DNA of 64,000 bases, taken from the NCBI RefSeq assembly GCF_019645875.1, contig NZ_CP081000.1, positions 62,001-126,000 of the forward strand. Direction: 5' to 3'. Under the pieces are notes generated by a model, which saw nothing but the letters and a program-made list of their open reading frames with translations, searched no databases and was not told the origin of the DNA. Positions 54,839 to 62,509 of the stretch are shown piece after piece. Origin of the DNA: Mycolicibacterium senegalense (GTDB lineage: Bacteria > Actinomycetota > Actinomycetes > Mycobacteriales > Mycobacteriaceae). How positions within the stretch are numbered: position 1 is the stretch's first letter; each line of letters starts with the position of its first letter. A program made the position numbers and the translations under genes.

Positions 54839-55420
54839 ATGGGATATGACTTACACGTGACCTCTAACGGTTCGGACGACTGGGACGACGGCAATGGTCT
54901 CGAGGCGTTTGATTTCCACGGCTCGAAGATCGACGACGATGCATCAGGGCTCGATGCCTTACCGGAATATGCAGTGGCCCACGATGATCACGATGTCGGC
55001 CTCGACTCGGTGCCTCACTACACCGAGAACGAAATCGAAGAGGACGACAGCTTCGTTGCCCTCGACGATGAAGCTGCGCCCGAGGATCAGGAACGGGTTC
55101 CGGTGGTCCAAACGATCAACCCACCAGGCACAGTCACCGTCACGGCCTATCTCGACGGCTCGGTCGCCCAAGTAAAGCTGGATTCGAAGGTGACCAAATT
55201 GACCGAAGCCGAGCTAGCTGACGAGGTTCGTTTCGTAGCTGGGGTGGCCGCCAAGCGTGCAACTGCTGTAATGCACATCGGCGTTGTGGATATGCTTGTC
55301 GAGCAGGGCATGGACTTCCATGAAGCTCGGGATTTCGTCGGAATGAATATGCCGTATGCGACGCCGGAGCAGGCCGGTGAGGCTGAACTCGCTCTTGTTG
55401 CACGCCACTCAGATCGGTAG
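54839..55420 (+). CDS. EspH-like chaperone (third cassette)
   Basis: A 193-aa EspH paralog with an acidic N-terminal 90 residues (DDWDDGNGLEAFDF, DHDVGLDSVPHYTENEIEED) and the core TINPPGTVTVTAYLDGSVAQ, VKLDSKVTKLTEAELADEVR. The start may be ATG 54839 or GTG 54857; neither has a strong ribosome site. It is the last gene of the + strand run; 214 bp without a gene follow, up to the end of ptsH. Confidence 0.8.
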   Translation: MGYDLHVTSNGSDDWDDGNGLEAFDFHGSKIDDDASGLDALPEYAVAHDDHDVGLDSVPHYTENEIEEDDSFVALDDEAAPEDQERVPVVQTINPPGTVTVTAYLDGSVAQVKLDSKVTKLTEAELADEVRFVAGVAAKRATAVMHIGVVDMLVEQGMDFHEARDFVGMNMPYATPEQAGEAELALVARHSDR

Positions 55421-55634
55421 GCGCACCGACCGCCGCCAAATAGAGTCGGGGAAGTGGCCTGAGCCAACAGGACTGCTATACCTTCGGTGCCCCGTCCGGT
55501 GTGGCCGAACGGCGTGCCCAAAGTCTGACGTCGGAAACTGTGGCGGTGTCCCTCCGTGTGTGCGAGTGCACCCGGATTGACTCGCCTCGCTCGGGCCAAG
55601 TAATTCAATCGTTGACCCGTAAGTACACCAACGC

Positions 55635-55892
55635 TTACGCGTCCAAATCCTGTTCCACCAACCCGGCCACCGTCGCCAACGCGTCGGCATCGTCGGAGGC
55701 CACGGTGACCTGGGCGCCGTTGCCGGCACCCAGCGTCATGATCATCAAGGCGGAGCCGGCGTCGACGGGTTCGCCGCCGTCCATGGACAGGGTGACCGGG
55801 ACTCCGGCGTTGACCACGGCTTCGGCGATGATTGCGGCGGGGCGGGCGTGCAGGCCGATGGCGGAACCGACGGTGACAGTCTTGCTGGGCAT
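55635..55892 (-). CDS. ptsH: Phosphocarrier protein HPr
   Basis: An 85-aa HPr of normal size. Phospho-accepting His15 lies in GLHARPA, and the second conserved block is AGSALMIMTLGAG with Ser47 near the regulatory serine position. It accepts phosphate from enzyme I (ptsI, 59773) and passes it to the IIA domain of FruA (next gene upstream, 36 nt away). AGGAGA precedes the ATG. A CGTAAG/CTTACG hairpin overlaps the stop codon. Confidence 0.95.
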   Translation of the reverse strand: MPSKTVTVGSAIGLHARPAAIIAEAVVNAGVPVTLSMDGGEPVDAGSALMIMTLGAGNGAQVTVASDDADALATVAGLVEQDLDA

Positions 55893-55928
55893 TGTTTCTC
55901 CTTTGGGTTGCGACTTAAGGGTTGTGAC

Positions 55929-57941
55929 TCAGGTGGTGGCCAGCGCCGGGGTTTCCGGTGTGGTGACAGTTGGTTTGGCGAATTGTTTGGCCGTGATGAC
56001 GGCCAGGGCGGCGACAACGGTGCCGGCCGCCAGGGCGATCAGGAACCACAGCAGGTTGCCGATCGCGAAGAACACGAAGATGCCGCCGTGGGGCGCTTTC
56101 AGCGTGACGTCGAAGGCCATGACGAGGCCGCCGGTGACGGCTCCGCCGAGCATCATCGAGGGGATCACCCGCAGCGGGTCGGCCGCGGCGAACGGGATGG
56201 CGCCTTCGGAGATGAAGGATGCACCGAGAAGCCAGGCTGCCCGGCCGTTTTCGCGCTCCGGCTCGGTGAACAGGCCTGGGCGCAGCGTCGACGCGAGTGC
56301 CATCGCCAGCGGCGGCACCATCCCGGCCGCCATCACCGCCGCCATGATGCGCAGGGTGGCGGGGTCGGCGACGTTGAGGCCCGCGGTGGCAAATGCATAG
56401 GCCGCCTTGTTGACCGGGCCGCCGAGATCGAAGCACATCATCAAGCCGAGAATCACGCCGAGCACCACGACGGAGGTTCCGGTCATCCCGCCGAGCCAGT
56501 TGGTCAGGCCGGTGGTCAGCGCGGCGAGTGGCCGGCCGAGTAGCAGGAACATCAGCAGGCCCACGATCAGCGAGGCGCCGAGGGGGATCACCACCACGGG
56601 CATCAGTCCGCGGAACCACTGCGGCACTTTGGCGGAGCTGATCCACTGCGCGGCGAATCCGGCGATCAGCCCGCCGACGATGCCGCCGATGAACCCTCCG
56701 CCGACGAAGACGGCCACGGCCCCGGCGGTGAAACCCGGTGCGATACCGGGCCGGTCGGCGATTGCGAACGAGATGTAGCCGGCCAGGGCGGGCACCAGGA
56801 ACATGAACGCCAGGCCACCGAGCGTGAACAGCACCGCCCCGAGGTACTGGGTCAGCCCACCGGGCGGCAGGTCGGCCAGGGTGTTGGTGACGGCGATGTG
56901 GTGGCCCAGGGAGTTCATGCCGTACGACAGTGGTTGCGCACCCTCAGGGGTATTGCCGATGTCGTAGCCCGCGAACAGGAAGCCCAGCGCGATCAGCAGG
57001 CCGCCCGCGGCGACGAACGGAATCATGTAGCTCACGCCGGTCAGCAGGATCTGCCGAATCCGCGTGCCCCAGCCGACATCGCCGGCCGCCGCGGGAGCGG
57101 TCTCGCCGACAGTGCCGGCCACCCGCGGGGCGTCCGGATCGCCTGCGGCCCTGACGGCTTCGGAGATCATGGCGTCGGGTTCGTTGATGGCGCGTTTGAC
57201 CCCGGAGGCGACGACGGGCTTGCCTGCGAACCGTTGCTTGTCCTTGACGCCGACGTCGGTGGCGAAGATGACCGCGTCGGCCGCGGCGATGGTGGCCGCC
57301 GACAGCGGGGTGGAGCCCGAAGACCCTTGGGTTTCGACGGTCAGAGCCACGCCCGCGGCCTCGGCGGCCTGCTTGAGCGCGTCGGCCGCCATGTAGGTGT
57401 GGGCAATTCCGGTGGGGCAGGCCGTGATCGCCACGATCGACACCGTCTTGGCCGGCGGTTCGGGAGCAGGGGGCGCCGCGGCAGGCGCCGGGTTCACCAC
57501 ACCGTCGACGAGCGTCACCACCTCGGACACACTGCCGGCGTCCCTCAGGGAGGCCACGAAATCCTTGCGGACCAACGCCCGCGCCAGACTGGAGAGCAGC
57601 TTCATGTGTTCGGCCCCGCCGGATTCCGGTGCGGCGATCAGGAACACCAGATCGGCCGGGCCGTCTGGGGCGCCGAAGTCGACTTTCGGTGACAGCCGGG
57701 CGAAGCCGATCGTGGGGGCGTCGACGAAGGGCGATCGGCAGTGGGGAATGGCGATGCCGCCGGGCAGGCCGGTGGCGGATTGGGCTTCGCGGGCCATCGC
57801 GGCTGCCACCAGGCCGTCGGTGTCGTTGGTACGGCCGGCCCCGGACAGCGCAGCGACCAACCGCGTGATGACGGCGTCCTTGTCACTGCCCGCGTCGACA
57901 TCGAGCAGGACCAGATCTGGGGTGATGATCGGTTGAGTCAT
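55929..57941 (-). CDS. fruA: Fructose PTS permease IIABC
   Basis: A 670-aa fructose-specific enzyme II with fused domains: IIA (1-145) with His67 in AIPHCRS, a Pro/Ala linker, IIB (about 165-270) with Cys175 in ITACPTGIAHTYM, and membrane IIC (about 310-660). It imports fructose as fructose-1-phosphate. The start is ATG 57941 (MTQPIITPD), overlapping the fruK stop by 4 nt; the frame stays open upstream inside fruK but is not used. Order fruR-fruK-fruA-ptsH resembles the M. smegmatis fructose cluster. Confidence 0.94.
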   Translation of the reverse strand: MTQPIITPDLVLLDVDAGSDKDAVITRLVAALSGAGRTNDTDGLVAAAMAREAQSATGLPGGIAIPHCRSPFVDAPTIGFARLSPKVDFGAPDGPADLVFLIAAPESGGAEHMKLLSSLARALVRKDFVASLRDAGSVSEVVTLVDGVVNPAPAAAPPAPEPPAKTVSIVAITACPTGIAHTYMAADALKQAAEAAGVALTVETQGSSGSTPLSAATIAAADAVIFATDVGVKDKQRFAGKPVVASGVKRAINEPDAMISEAVRAAGDPDAPRVAGTVGETAPAAAGDVGWGTRIRQILLTGVSYMIPFVAAGGLLIALGFLFAGYDIGNTPEGAQPLSYGMNSLGHHIAVTNTLADLPPGGLTQYLGAVLFTLGGLAFMFLVPALAGYISFAIADRPGIAPGFTAGAVAVFVGGGFIGGIVGGLIAGFAAQWISSAKVPQWFRGLMPVVVIPLGASLIVGLLMFLLLGRPLAALTTGLTNWLGGMTGTSVVVLGVILGLMMCFDLGGPVNKAAYAFATAGLNVADPATLRIMAAVMAAGMVPPLAMALASTLRPGLFTEPERENGRAAWLLGASFISEGAIPFAAADPLRVIPSMMLGGAVTGGLVMAFDVTLKAPHGGIFVFFAIGNLLWFLIALAAGTVVAALAVITAKQFAKPTVTTPETPALATT

Positions 57942-58906
57942 GACGACACCTTCAGTGGGTGGGTATGGACTGCCTCGAGGTCCAGTTGGGCCGGCCCGGG
58001 CAGGGCGGATCCGGGTAGTGCCGCGGCGGCGCTGCCGTATGCGACGGCCATCTGCAGGCGTCGCGGGGCATCGGCACCGGTGACGGCGGCGCGTAGATAG
58101 CCGGCCAGCGACGCGTCGCCCGCACCGACGGTGCTTCGGGGCACGATCGGCGGCGGCGTCGCCAGCCAGGCGCCGGTGTTGTCGACCAGTACCGCGCCGG
58201 CGGCGCCCAGGGTTGCCAGGACCGCACCGACACCTCGCCCGACAAGCCGCCCCGCTGCAGCCACCACCGGCGACGGATCGCCTTGGCATGCAGCGGATTC
58301 CAGCTCGACTGCGGATACCCCGGCCAGGTCGGCGAGCTCCTCGGCGTTCGGCTTGATCAGGTCGGGTGCGGCTACCTCGAACGCGGCGGCCAGCGCGGCC
58401 AGCGGTGCCTCGGAGGTATCGACGGCCACCCGGCAATTCAGCGGCGCCAGCAGCGCGACCAACTGCGCGTACCAGTCCAGCGGCATGCCGGGCGGCAACG
58501 ATCCGGACATCACCACCCAGGACGCATCCTGTGCCTTGGCCAGCACGCACCGTGTCAGCGCCGCCAGCGCCTCACCGTCGACCACGGCGCCACGCTCGTT
58601 GAGTTTCGTTGTGGTGCCGTCAGATTCGGTGATCGCGATGTTGGTTCGGACGGGCTCCGCAAGAGGCACGCCGGTGAACGGAACAGCGAGCGCCCGCAGC
58701 GCGCTCAACAGGGGATCGGAATCGGCGGCGGGCAGGACAGCTTCTGCCGGGACGCCGGCCAGGGTCAGTGCGCGGGCGACATTGATGCCTTTGCCGCCGG
58801 GTTCGACGGTGACGGAATCGATGCGCTGTACCGCTCCGCGCAGCAACGGCGATCCCAACGTGACGGTGCGGTCGAGGCTGGGGTTCGGGGTGACGGTGAC
58901 GATCAT
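57938..58906 (-). CDS. fruK: 1-phosphofructokinase
   Basis: A 322-aa PfkB-family kinase. It has the N-terminal VTPNPSLDRTV, the substrate block EPGGKGINVARAL and the catalytic GAGDASLAGYL with the general-base Asp. It converts fructose-1-phosphate from FruA to fructose-1,6-bisphosphate. It overlaps fruR (upstream) and fruA (downstream) by 4 nt each, so the three are coupled. Confidence 0.93.
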   Translation of the reverse strand: MIVTVTPNPSLDRTVTLGSPLLRGAVQRIDSVTVEPGGKGINVARALTLAGVPAEAVLPAADSDPLLSALRALAVPFTGVPLAEPVRTNIAITESDGTTTKLNERGAVVDGEALAALTRCVLAKAQDASWVVMSGSLPPGMPLDWYAQLVALLAPLNCRVAVDTSEAPLAALAAAFEVAAPDLIKPNAEELADLAGVSAVELESAACQGDPSPVVAAAGRLVGRGVGAVLATLGAAGAVLVDNTGAWLATPPPIVPRSTVGAGDASLAGYLRAAVTGADAPRRLQMAVAYGSAAAALPGSALPGPAQLDLEAVHTHPLKVSS

Positions 58907-59670
58907 GCGATCACCACCTCGACGCCGCGCTCGGTGAGCCGAGCCCGGTCGGCATCGGAGATCTCGCTGTCGGTGATCAGGGTGTCCACACTGTCGATGG
59001 GAGCGAAGCTGACGAAGTCCTCTTCGCCGACCTTCGATGAGTCTGCGACCACCACAACGTAATTCGCTGCCTGCACCATGGCTCGCTTGACTGCGGCTTC
59101 CTCGGTGTCCGGTGTCGACAGTCCGTGCCGGACGCTGAGGGCGTTGGTGCCGATGAATGCGATGTCCACCCGCAGGGTTTCGAGCACCCGCAGCACCTGC
59201 TCACCGACGGCGGCTTGGGTGAGGCCGCGGACCCGTCCGCCGAGCAACTGCAGGGTGACGGTGGGCATTGTGGCCAGGTGGCCGGCGATGGGCACGGAGT
59301 TGGTCACCAGCGTGAGTTCGCGATCCGTCGGCAGTTGGGCGGCAACACGCGCTGTCGTGGTCCCGGCGTCCAGCAGCACACTGGCACCGGTCAGGGGAAA
59401 GAAGTCGACGGCGGCCGCGGCGATGGCGTCCTTCTGCGCGGCACGGGTGGTGTCGCGTTCGCCGACGCCGGACTCCACCAGGTGCAGTGTTCGGGCGGGG
59501 ACGGCGCCGCCGTGTACGCGGCGTACGACGCCGGCTTTGTCGAGCACGGCCAGATCGCGGCGGACGGTCTCGGTGGTGACGTCGTATGTCTGCGCCAATT
59601 CGGCGACCGAGGCGCGGCCCCTGCTCATGACCAGCGCGGCGATGGCCTGCTGGCGCTCCTCGGCGTACAT
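58903..59670 (-). CDS. fruR: DeoR-family fructose regulator
   Basis: A 255-aa DeoR-type regulator. The N-terminal HTH reads ERQQAIAALVMSRGRASVAE, LAQTYDVTTETVRRDLAVLD, followed by the RRVHGGAVP hinge. The sugar-phosphate-binding domain has LLDAGTTTARVA and VVADSSKVGEEDFV. It probably senses fructose phosphate and controls the divergent fruR-fruK-fruA-ptsH and ptsI units through sites in the 102-bp gap. GAGGCTC precedes the ATG. Confidence 0.92.
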   Translation of the reverse strand: MYAEERQQAIAALVMSRGRASVAELAQTYDVTTETVRRDLAVLDKAGVVRRVHGGAVPARTLHLVESGVGERDTTRAAQKDAIAAAAVDFFPLTGASVLLDAGTTTARVAAQLPTDRELTLVTNSVPIAGHLATMPTVTLQLLGGRVRGLTQAAVGEQVLRVLETLRVDIAFIGTNALSVRHGLSTPDTEEAAVKRAMVQAANYVVVVADSSKVGEEDFVSFAPIDSVDTLITDSEISDADRARLTERGVEVVIA

Positions 59671-59737
59671 GAGCCTCCGTTTCTGTGGATTCGAGCCCGA
59701 TTCGATGTGGATATATGTTGTTTTACGCTTGAGTGTG

Positions 59738-59765
59738 TTGACTTGTCAACGGCTTCTTGTAATCT
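59738..59765. promoter_or_regulatory. Divergent ptsI/fruR promoter and candidate FruR operator
   Basis: The palindrome TTGAC-TT-GTCAA (59738-59749) contains TTGACT on + and TTGACA on -. On + it pairs with TAATCT (59760-59765, 16-bp spacer), giving a start at about 59772-59773, the ptsI ATG itself (leaderless). On -, TTGACA (59744-59749) has TAAAAC about 18 bp away toward fruR. A dimer bound here would cover both -35 boxes. Confidence 0.6.
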
Positions 59766-59772
59766 GTCTCAC

Positions 59773-61455
59773 ATGGGTACTACACCGTCGGTCGTATCAC
59801 CCACCGTGTTGCACGGGGTTCCGGTAGTTCCGGGTGTGCAGTACGCGCCCGTGATCCGGGTCAGCAGGCTGCCGGAGATCGAGCTGCCCGCCGGTGACGT
59901 CGATGAGGCGGACCGTCCGGGCGAGGCGGCGCGATTCGTAGCCGCTGCGACGGAGGTCGCCACCCGGCTTCGGGACCGGGCCGCACACGCAACGGGTGCG
60001 GCCTCCGAAGTTCTGGCCGCCACCGCGACGCTGGCCCAGGATCGGGCCTGGATCGGTGCCGCCGAGAAGCGGATCGCCGCCGGGGCACCCGCGGTGCGCG
60101 CCGTGACGGAGGCCGTCGACCAGTTCGTGGAGCTGTTCACCCAGCTCGGCGGGTTGATGGCCGAACGCGTCACCGATCTGCGGGATATCCGTGACCGCGT
60201 CATCGCCGAGCTGTCGGGTCTGCCGGAACCCGGTGTGCCGCTGCCGGATATCCCCTCGGTCCTGTGCGCCGAGGATCTGGCGCCCGCTGATACCGCGGGG
60301 TTGGATCCGCAGTTGGTGGTCGGGTTGGCCACCACACTGGGCGGCCCGACCAGTCACACCGCGATCATCGCCCGCCAGCTCGGGATTCCGTGCGTGGTGG
60401 CGATCAGTGGGCTCGACGCCGTTGCCGCCGGGGTCATGGTCCTGCTCGACGGCACCGCGGGTGCGGTAACCACCGATCCGGATCCGACGGTTGCAGCAGC
60501 CGCTGTCGCCGCCGCTCAACGCGATGCGTTGGCAGTTCGGCAGTGGGCCGGCCCGGGTGCGACGGCAGACGGCCACGCTGTCGCGGTCCTGGCCAATGTG
60601 CAGGACGGCGCGGCGGCCAGGGCTGCGCGCGACACCCCGGCCGAGGGCGTCGGGCTGTTCCGTACGGAGCTGTGTTTCCTCAACCGGGACACCGAGCCGA
60701 CGGTGGACGAGCAGGCCGCCATCTACGGCGAGGTGCTCGACGCCTTCGCCGGCCACAAGGTAGTCGTGCGCACCCTCGACGCGGGTTCGGACAAGCCGCT
60801 GAAGTTCGCGGGCCACCCCGAAGAGGCCAACCCGGCGCTCGGCGTCCGCGGTATCCGGATGGCGGAGGGTAACCCCGCCTTGCTTGAGCACCAGCTCGCC
60901 GCGGTGGCTGCCGCGGCCGAGCACACCGGGACCGTGCCGTGGGTGATGGCACCGATGATCGCCACGCCGGCTGAGGCGCAAAGCTTTGCCGCCAAGGTGC
61001 GTTCGCACGGCCTGACCCCCGGCGTGATGATCGAGGTGCCTGCGGCCGCACTGATGGCCGACAAGATTCTGGAACACGTCGACTTTCTGTCGATCGGAAC
61101 CAACGACCTCGCGCAGTACACGATGGCCGCCGATCGGATGTCGGCCGACCTGGCGTCGCTGACCGATCCGTGGCAGCCCGCGGTGCTGGCGCTCGTGGGG
61201 TTGGCGGCGCGGGCCGGTGAGGCGGCGGGCAAGCCCGTCGGAGTGTGTGGTGAGGCTGCCGCCGATCCGCTGTTGGCCGCCGTGCTGGTGGGCTTGGGAG
61301 TGACGTCGCTGTCGATGGCGCCGGCGGCGATCGGTGCCGTGGGGGCGCGGATCGCGCAGGTGACCCTGGAGCAGTGTCGCGCCGCCGCCGGGGCGGTCCT
61401 GGATACGGCATCGGCTGCCGAGGCGCGCGAGGCCGCGCTGGCGGCCCTGGGCTAG
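59773..61455 (+). CDS. ptsI: PTS enzyme I
   Basis: A 560-aa phosphoenolpyruvate-protein phosphotransferase. Active-site His195 lies in GGPTSHTAIIARQ, the PEP-binding domain has VGLFRTELCFLNRD and LDAGSDKPLKF, and the C-terminal Cys lies in GVCGEAAADPLL. It starts the phosphate relay EI-HPr-FruA. ATG 59773 is chosen; a -10 box 7 nt upstream suggests a leaderless message, and no ribosome site is present. It diverges from fruR. Confidence 0.94.
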   Translation: MGTTPSVVSPTVLHGVPVVPGVQYAPVIRVSRLPEIELPAGDVDEADRPGEAARFVAAATEVATRLRDRAAHATGAASEVLAATATLAQDRAWIGAAEKRIAAGAPAVRAVTEAVDQFVELFTQLGGLMAERVTDLRDIRDRVIAELSGLPEPGVPLPDIPSVLCAEDLAPADTAGLDPQLVVGLATTLGGPTSHTAIIARQLGIPCVVAISGLDAVAAGVMVLLDGTAGAVTTDPDPTVAAAAVAAAQRDALAVRQWAGPGATADGHAVAVLANVQDGAAARAARDTPAEGVGLFRTELCFLNRDTEPTVDEQAAIYGEVLDAFAGHKVVVRTLDAGSDKPLKFAGHPEEANPALGVRGIRMAEGNPALLEHQLAAVAAAAEHTGTVPWVMAPMIATPAEAQSFAAKVRSHGLTPGVMIEVPAAALMADKILEHVDFLSIGTNDLAQYTMAADRMSADLASLTDPWQPAVLALVGLAARAGEAAGKPVGVCGEAAADPLLAAVLVGLGVTSLSMAPAAIGAVGARIAQVTLEQCRAAAGAVLDTASAAEAREAALAALG

Positions 61456-61480
61456 ACCGGCGCGGGCTCCGGGGAATAAT

Positions 61481-61494
61481 CGGACCGCAGTCCG
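61481..61494. promoter_or_regulatory. Short palindrome upstream of the second pirin gene
   Basis: CGGAC-CGCA-GTCCG lies 41 nt before the pirin ATG and just before GTTATAGC. It may be an operator or the loop of a ptsI terminator; the sequence does not decide. Confidence 0.35.
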
Positions 61495-61534
61495 GTTATA
61501 GCTGGCATCAGGCTACACATGTTGGAGGTTAAAG

Positions 61535-62509
61535 ATGCCAGCCATCACCGCAGACACCTTGACGTTGCCCCGTATCGCGGCAGCTCAGGCGTCAGAAACC
61601 GAGCGTCCGGTCCGCTCGATCACGACCGGCCCGCGTGGATATGAAGGCGAAGGATTCCCCGTCGTGCGGGCATTCGGTGGAGTCAGCGCCGCAGACCTCG
61701 ACCCGTTCGTCCACATGGATCAGATGGGTGAGGTGGAGTACCAGCCGGGCGAGCCGCGAGGCACCGATTGGCACCCGCACCGCGGGTTCGAGACCGTCAC
61801 CTACATGATCGACGGTCGCTTCGCCCACCAGGATTCGCACGGCGGCGGCGGCCTGATCACCGACGGCGCCACTCAGTGGATGACCGCGGGATCCGGCATC
61901 CTGCACATCGAGACCCCGCCGGCCGAACTGGTAGAGAGCGGCGGCACCTTCCACGGCATCCAGCTGTGGGTGAACTTGCCCAAGAAGGACAAGTTCGCGA
62001 CGCCGCGTTACCAGGCCATCGAGGGTCCCGACGCCAAACTGCTGTCCTCTCAAGACGGCGGAGCCCTGGTCCGGATCATCGCCGGCGAGATCGACGGTGC
62101 GCAGGGCCCGGGCAGCACGCACACCCCGATCACCATGGCGCACGCCACGATCGAACCGGGCGCGCAGCTCAACCTGCCGTGGAACCGCGACTTCAACGCA
62201 TTGGTGTACGTACTGAGCGGACGCGGCAGCGTCGGCCCGGTGGCCCACCCGATCCACCAGGGCCAGCTCGCAGTGCTCGGCCCCGGCGACCGGATCACGG
62301 TGTCGGCCGAAGGAACTCAGGATTCGAACCGGCCCGCGATGGAAGTCCTGCTGCTGGGCGGCAAGCCGATTCGGGAACCGGTCTTCCACTACGGCCCCTT
62401 CGTGATGAACTCGAAGTCAGAACTCATCCAGGCGCTGGAGGACTACCAGGCGGGCAAGTTCGGCCAGATCCCGCCGAACGCGCTGATGCCGCATCGGCCC
62501 CTATCCTGA
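61535..62509 (+). CDS. Pirin family protein (second copy)
   Basis: A 324-aa two-cupin pirin. The metal-site wording is DWHPHRGFETVTYMIDGRFA and WMTAGSGILHIE; the C-terminal cupin ends LLGGKPIREPVFHYGPFVMN. TTGGAGG lies 10-16 nt upstream of the ATG. It differs clearly from the pirin at 18572, so they are not a recent duplication. The stop overlaps the end of the convergent CHAT gene by 9 nt. Substrate unknown. Confidence 0.88.
   Translation: MPAITADTLTLPRIAAAQASETERPVRSITTGPRGYEGEGFPVVRAFGGVSAADLDPFVHMDQMGEVEYQPGEPRGTDWHPHRGFETVTYMIDGRFAHQDSHGGGGLITDGATQWMTAGSGILHIETPPAELVESGGTFHGIQLWVNLPKKDKFATPRYQAIEGPDAKLLSSQDGGALVRIIAGEIDGAQGPGSTHTPITMAHATIEPGAQLNLPWNRDFNALVYVLSGRGSVGPVAHPIHQGQLAVLGPGDRITVSAEGTQDSNRPAMEVLLLGGKPIREPVFHYGPFVMNSKSELIQALEDYQAGKFGQIPPNALMPHRPLS

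Noticed and set aside
57942..58550. In-frame upstream extension of fruA to a possible start at 58550
   Set aside because: It lies wholly inside fruK; MTQPIITPD at 57941 is the natural IIA start with an ATGA-type overlap.
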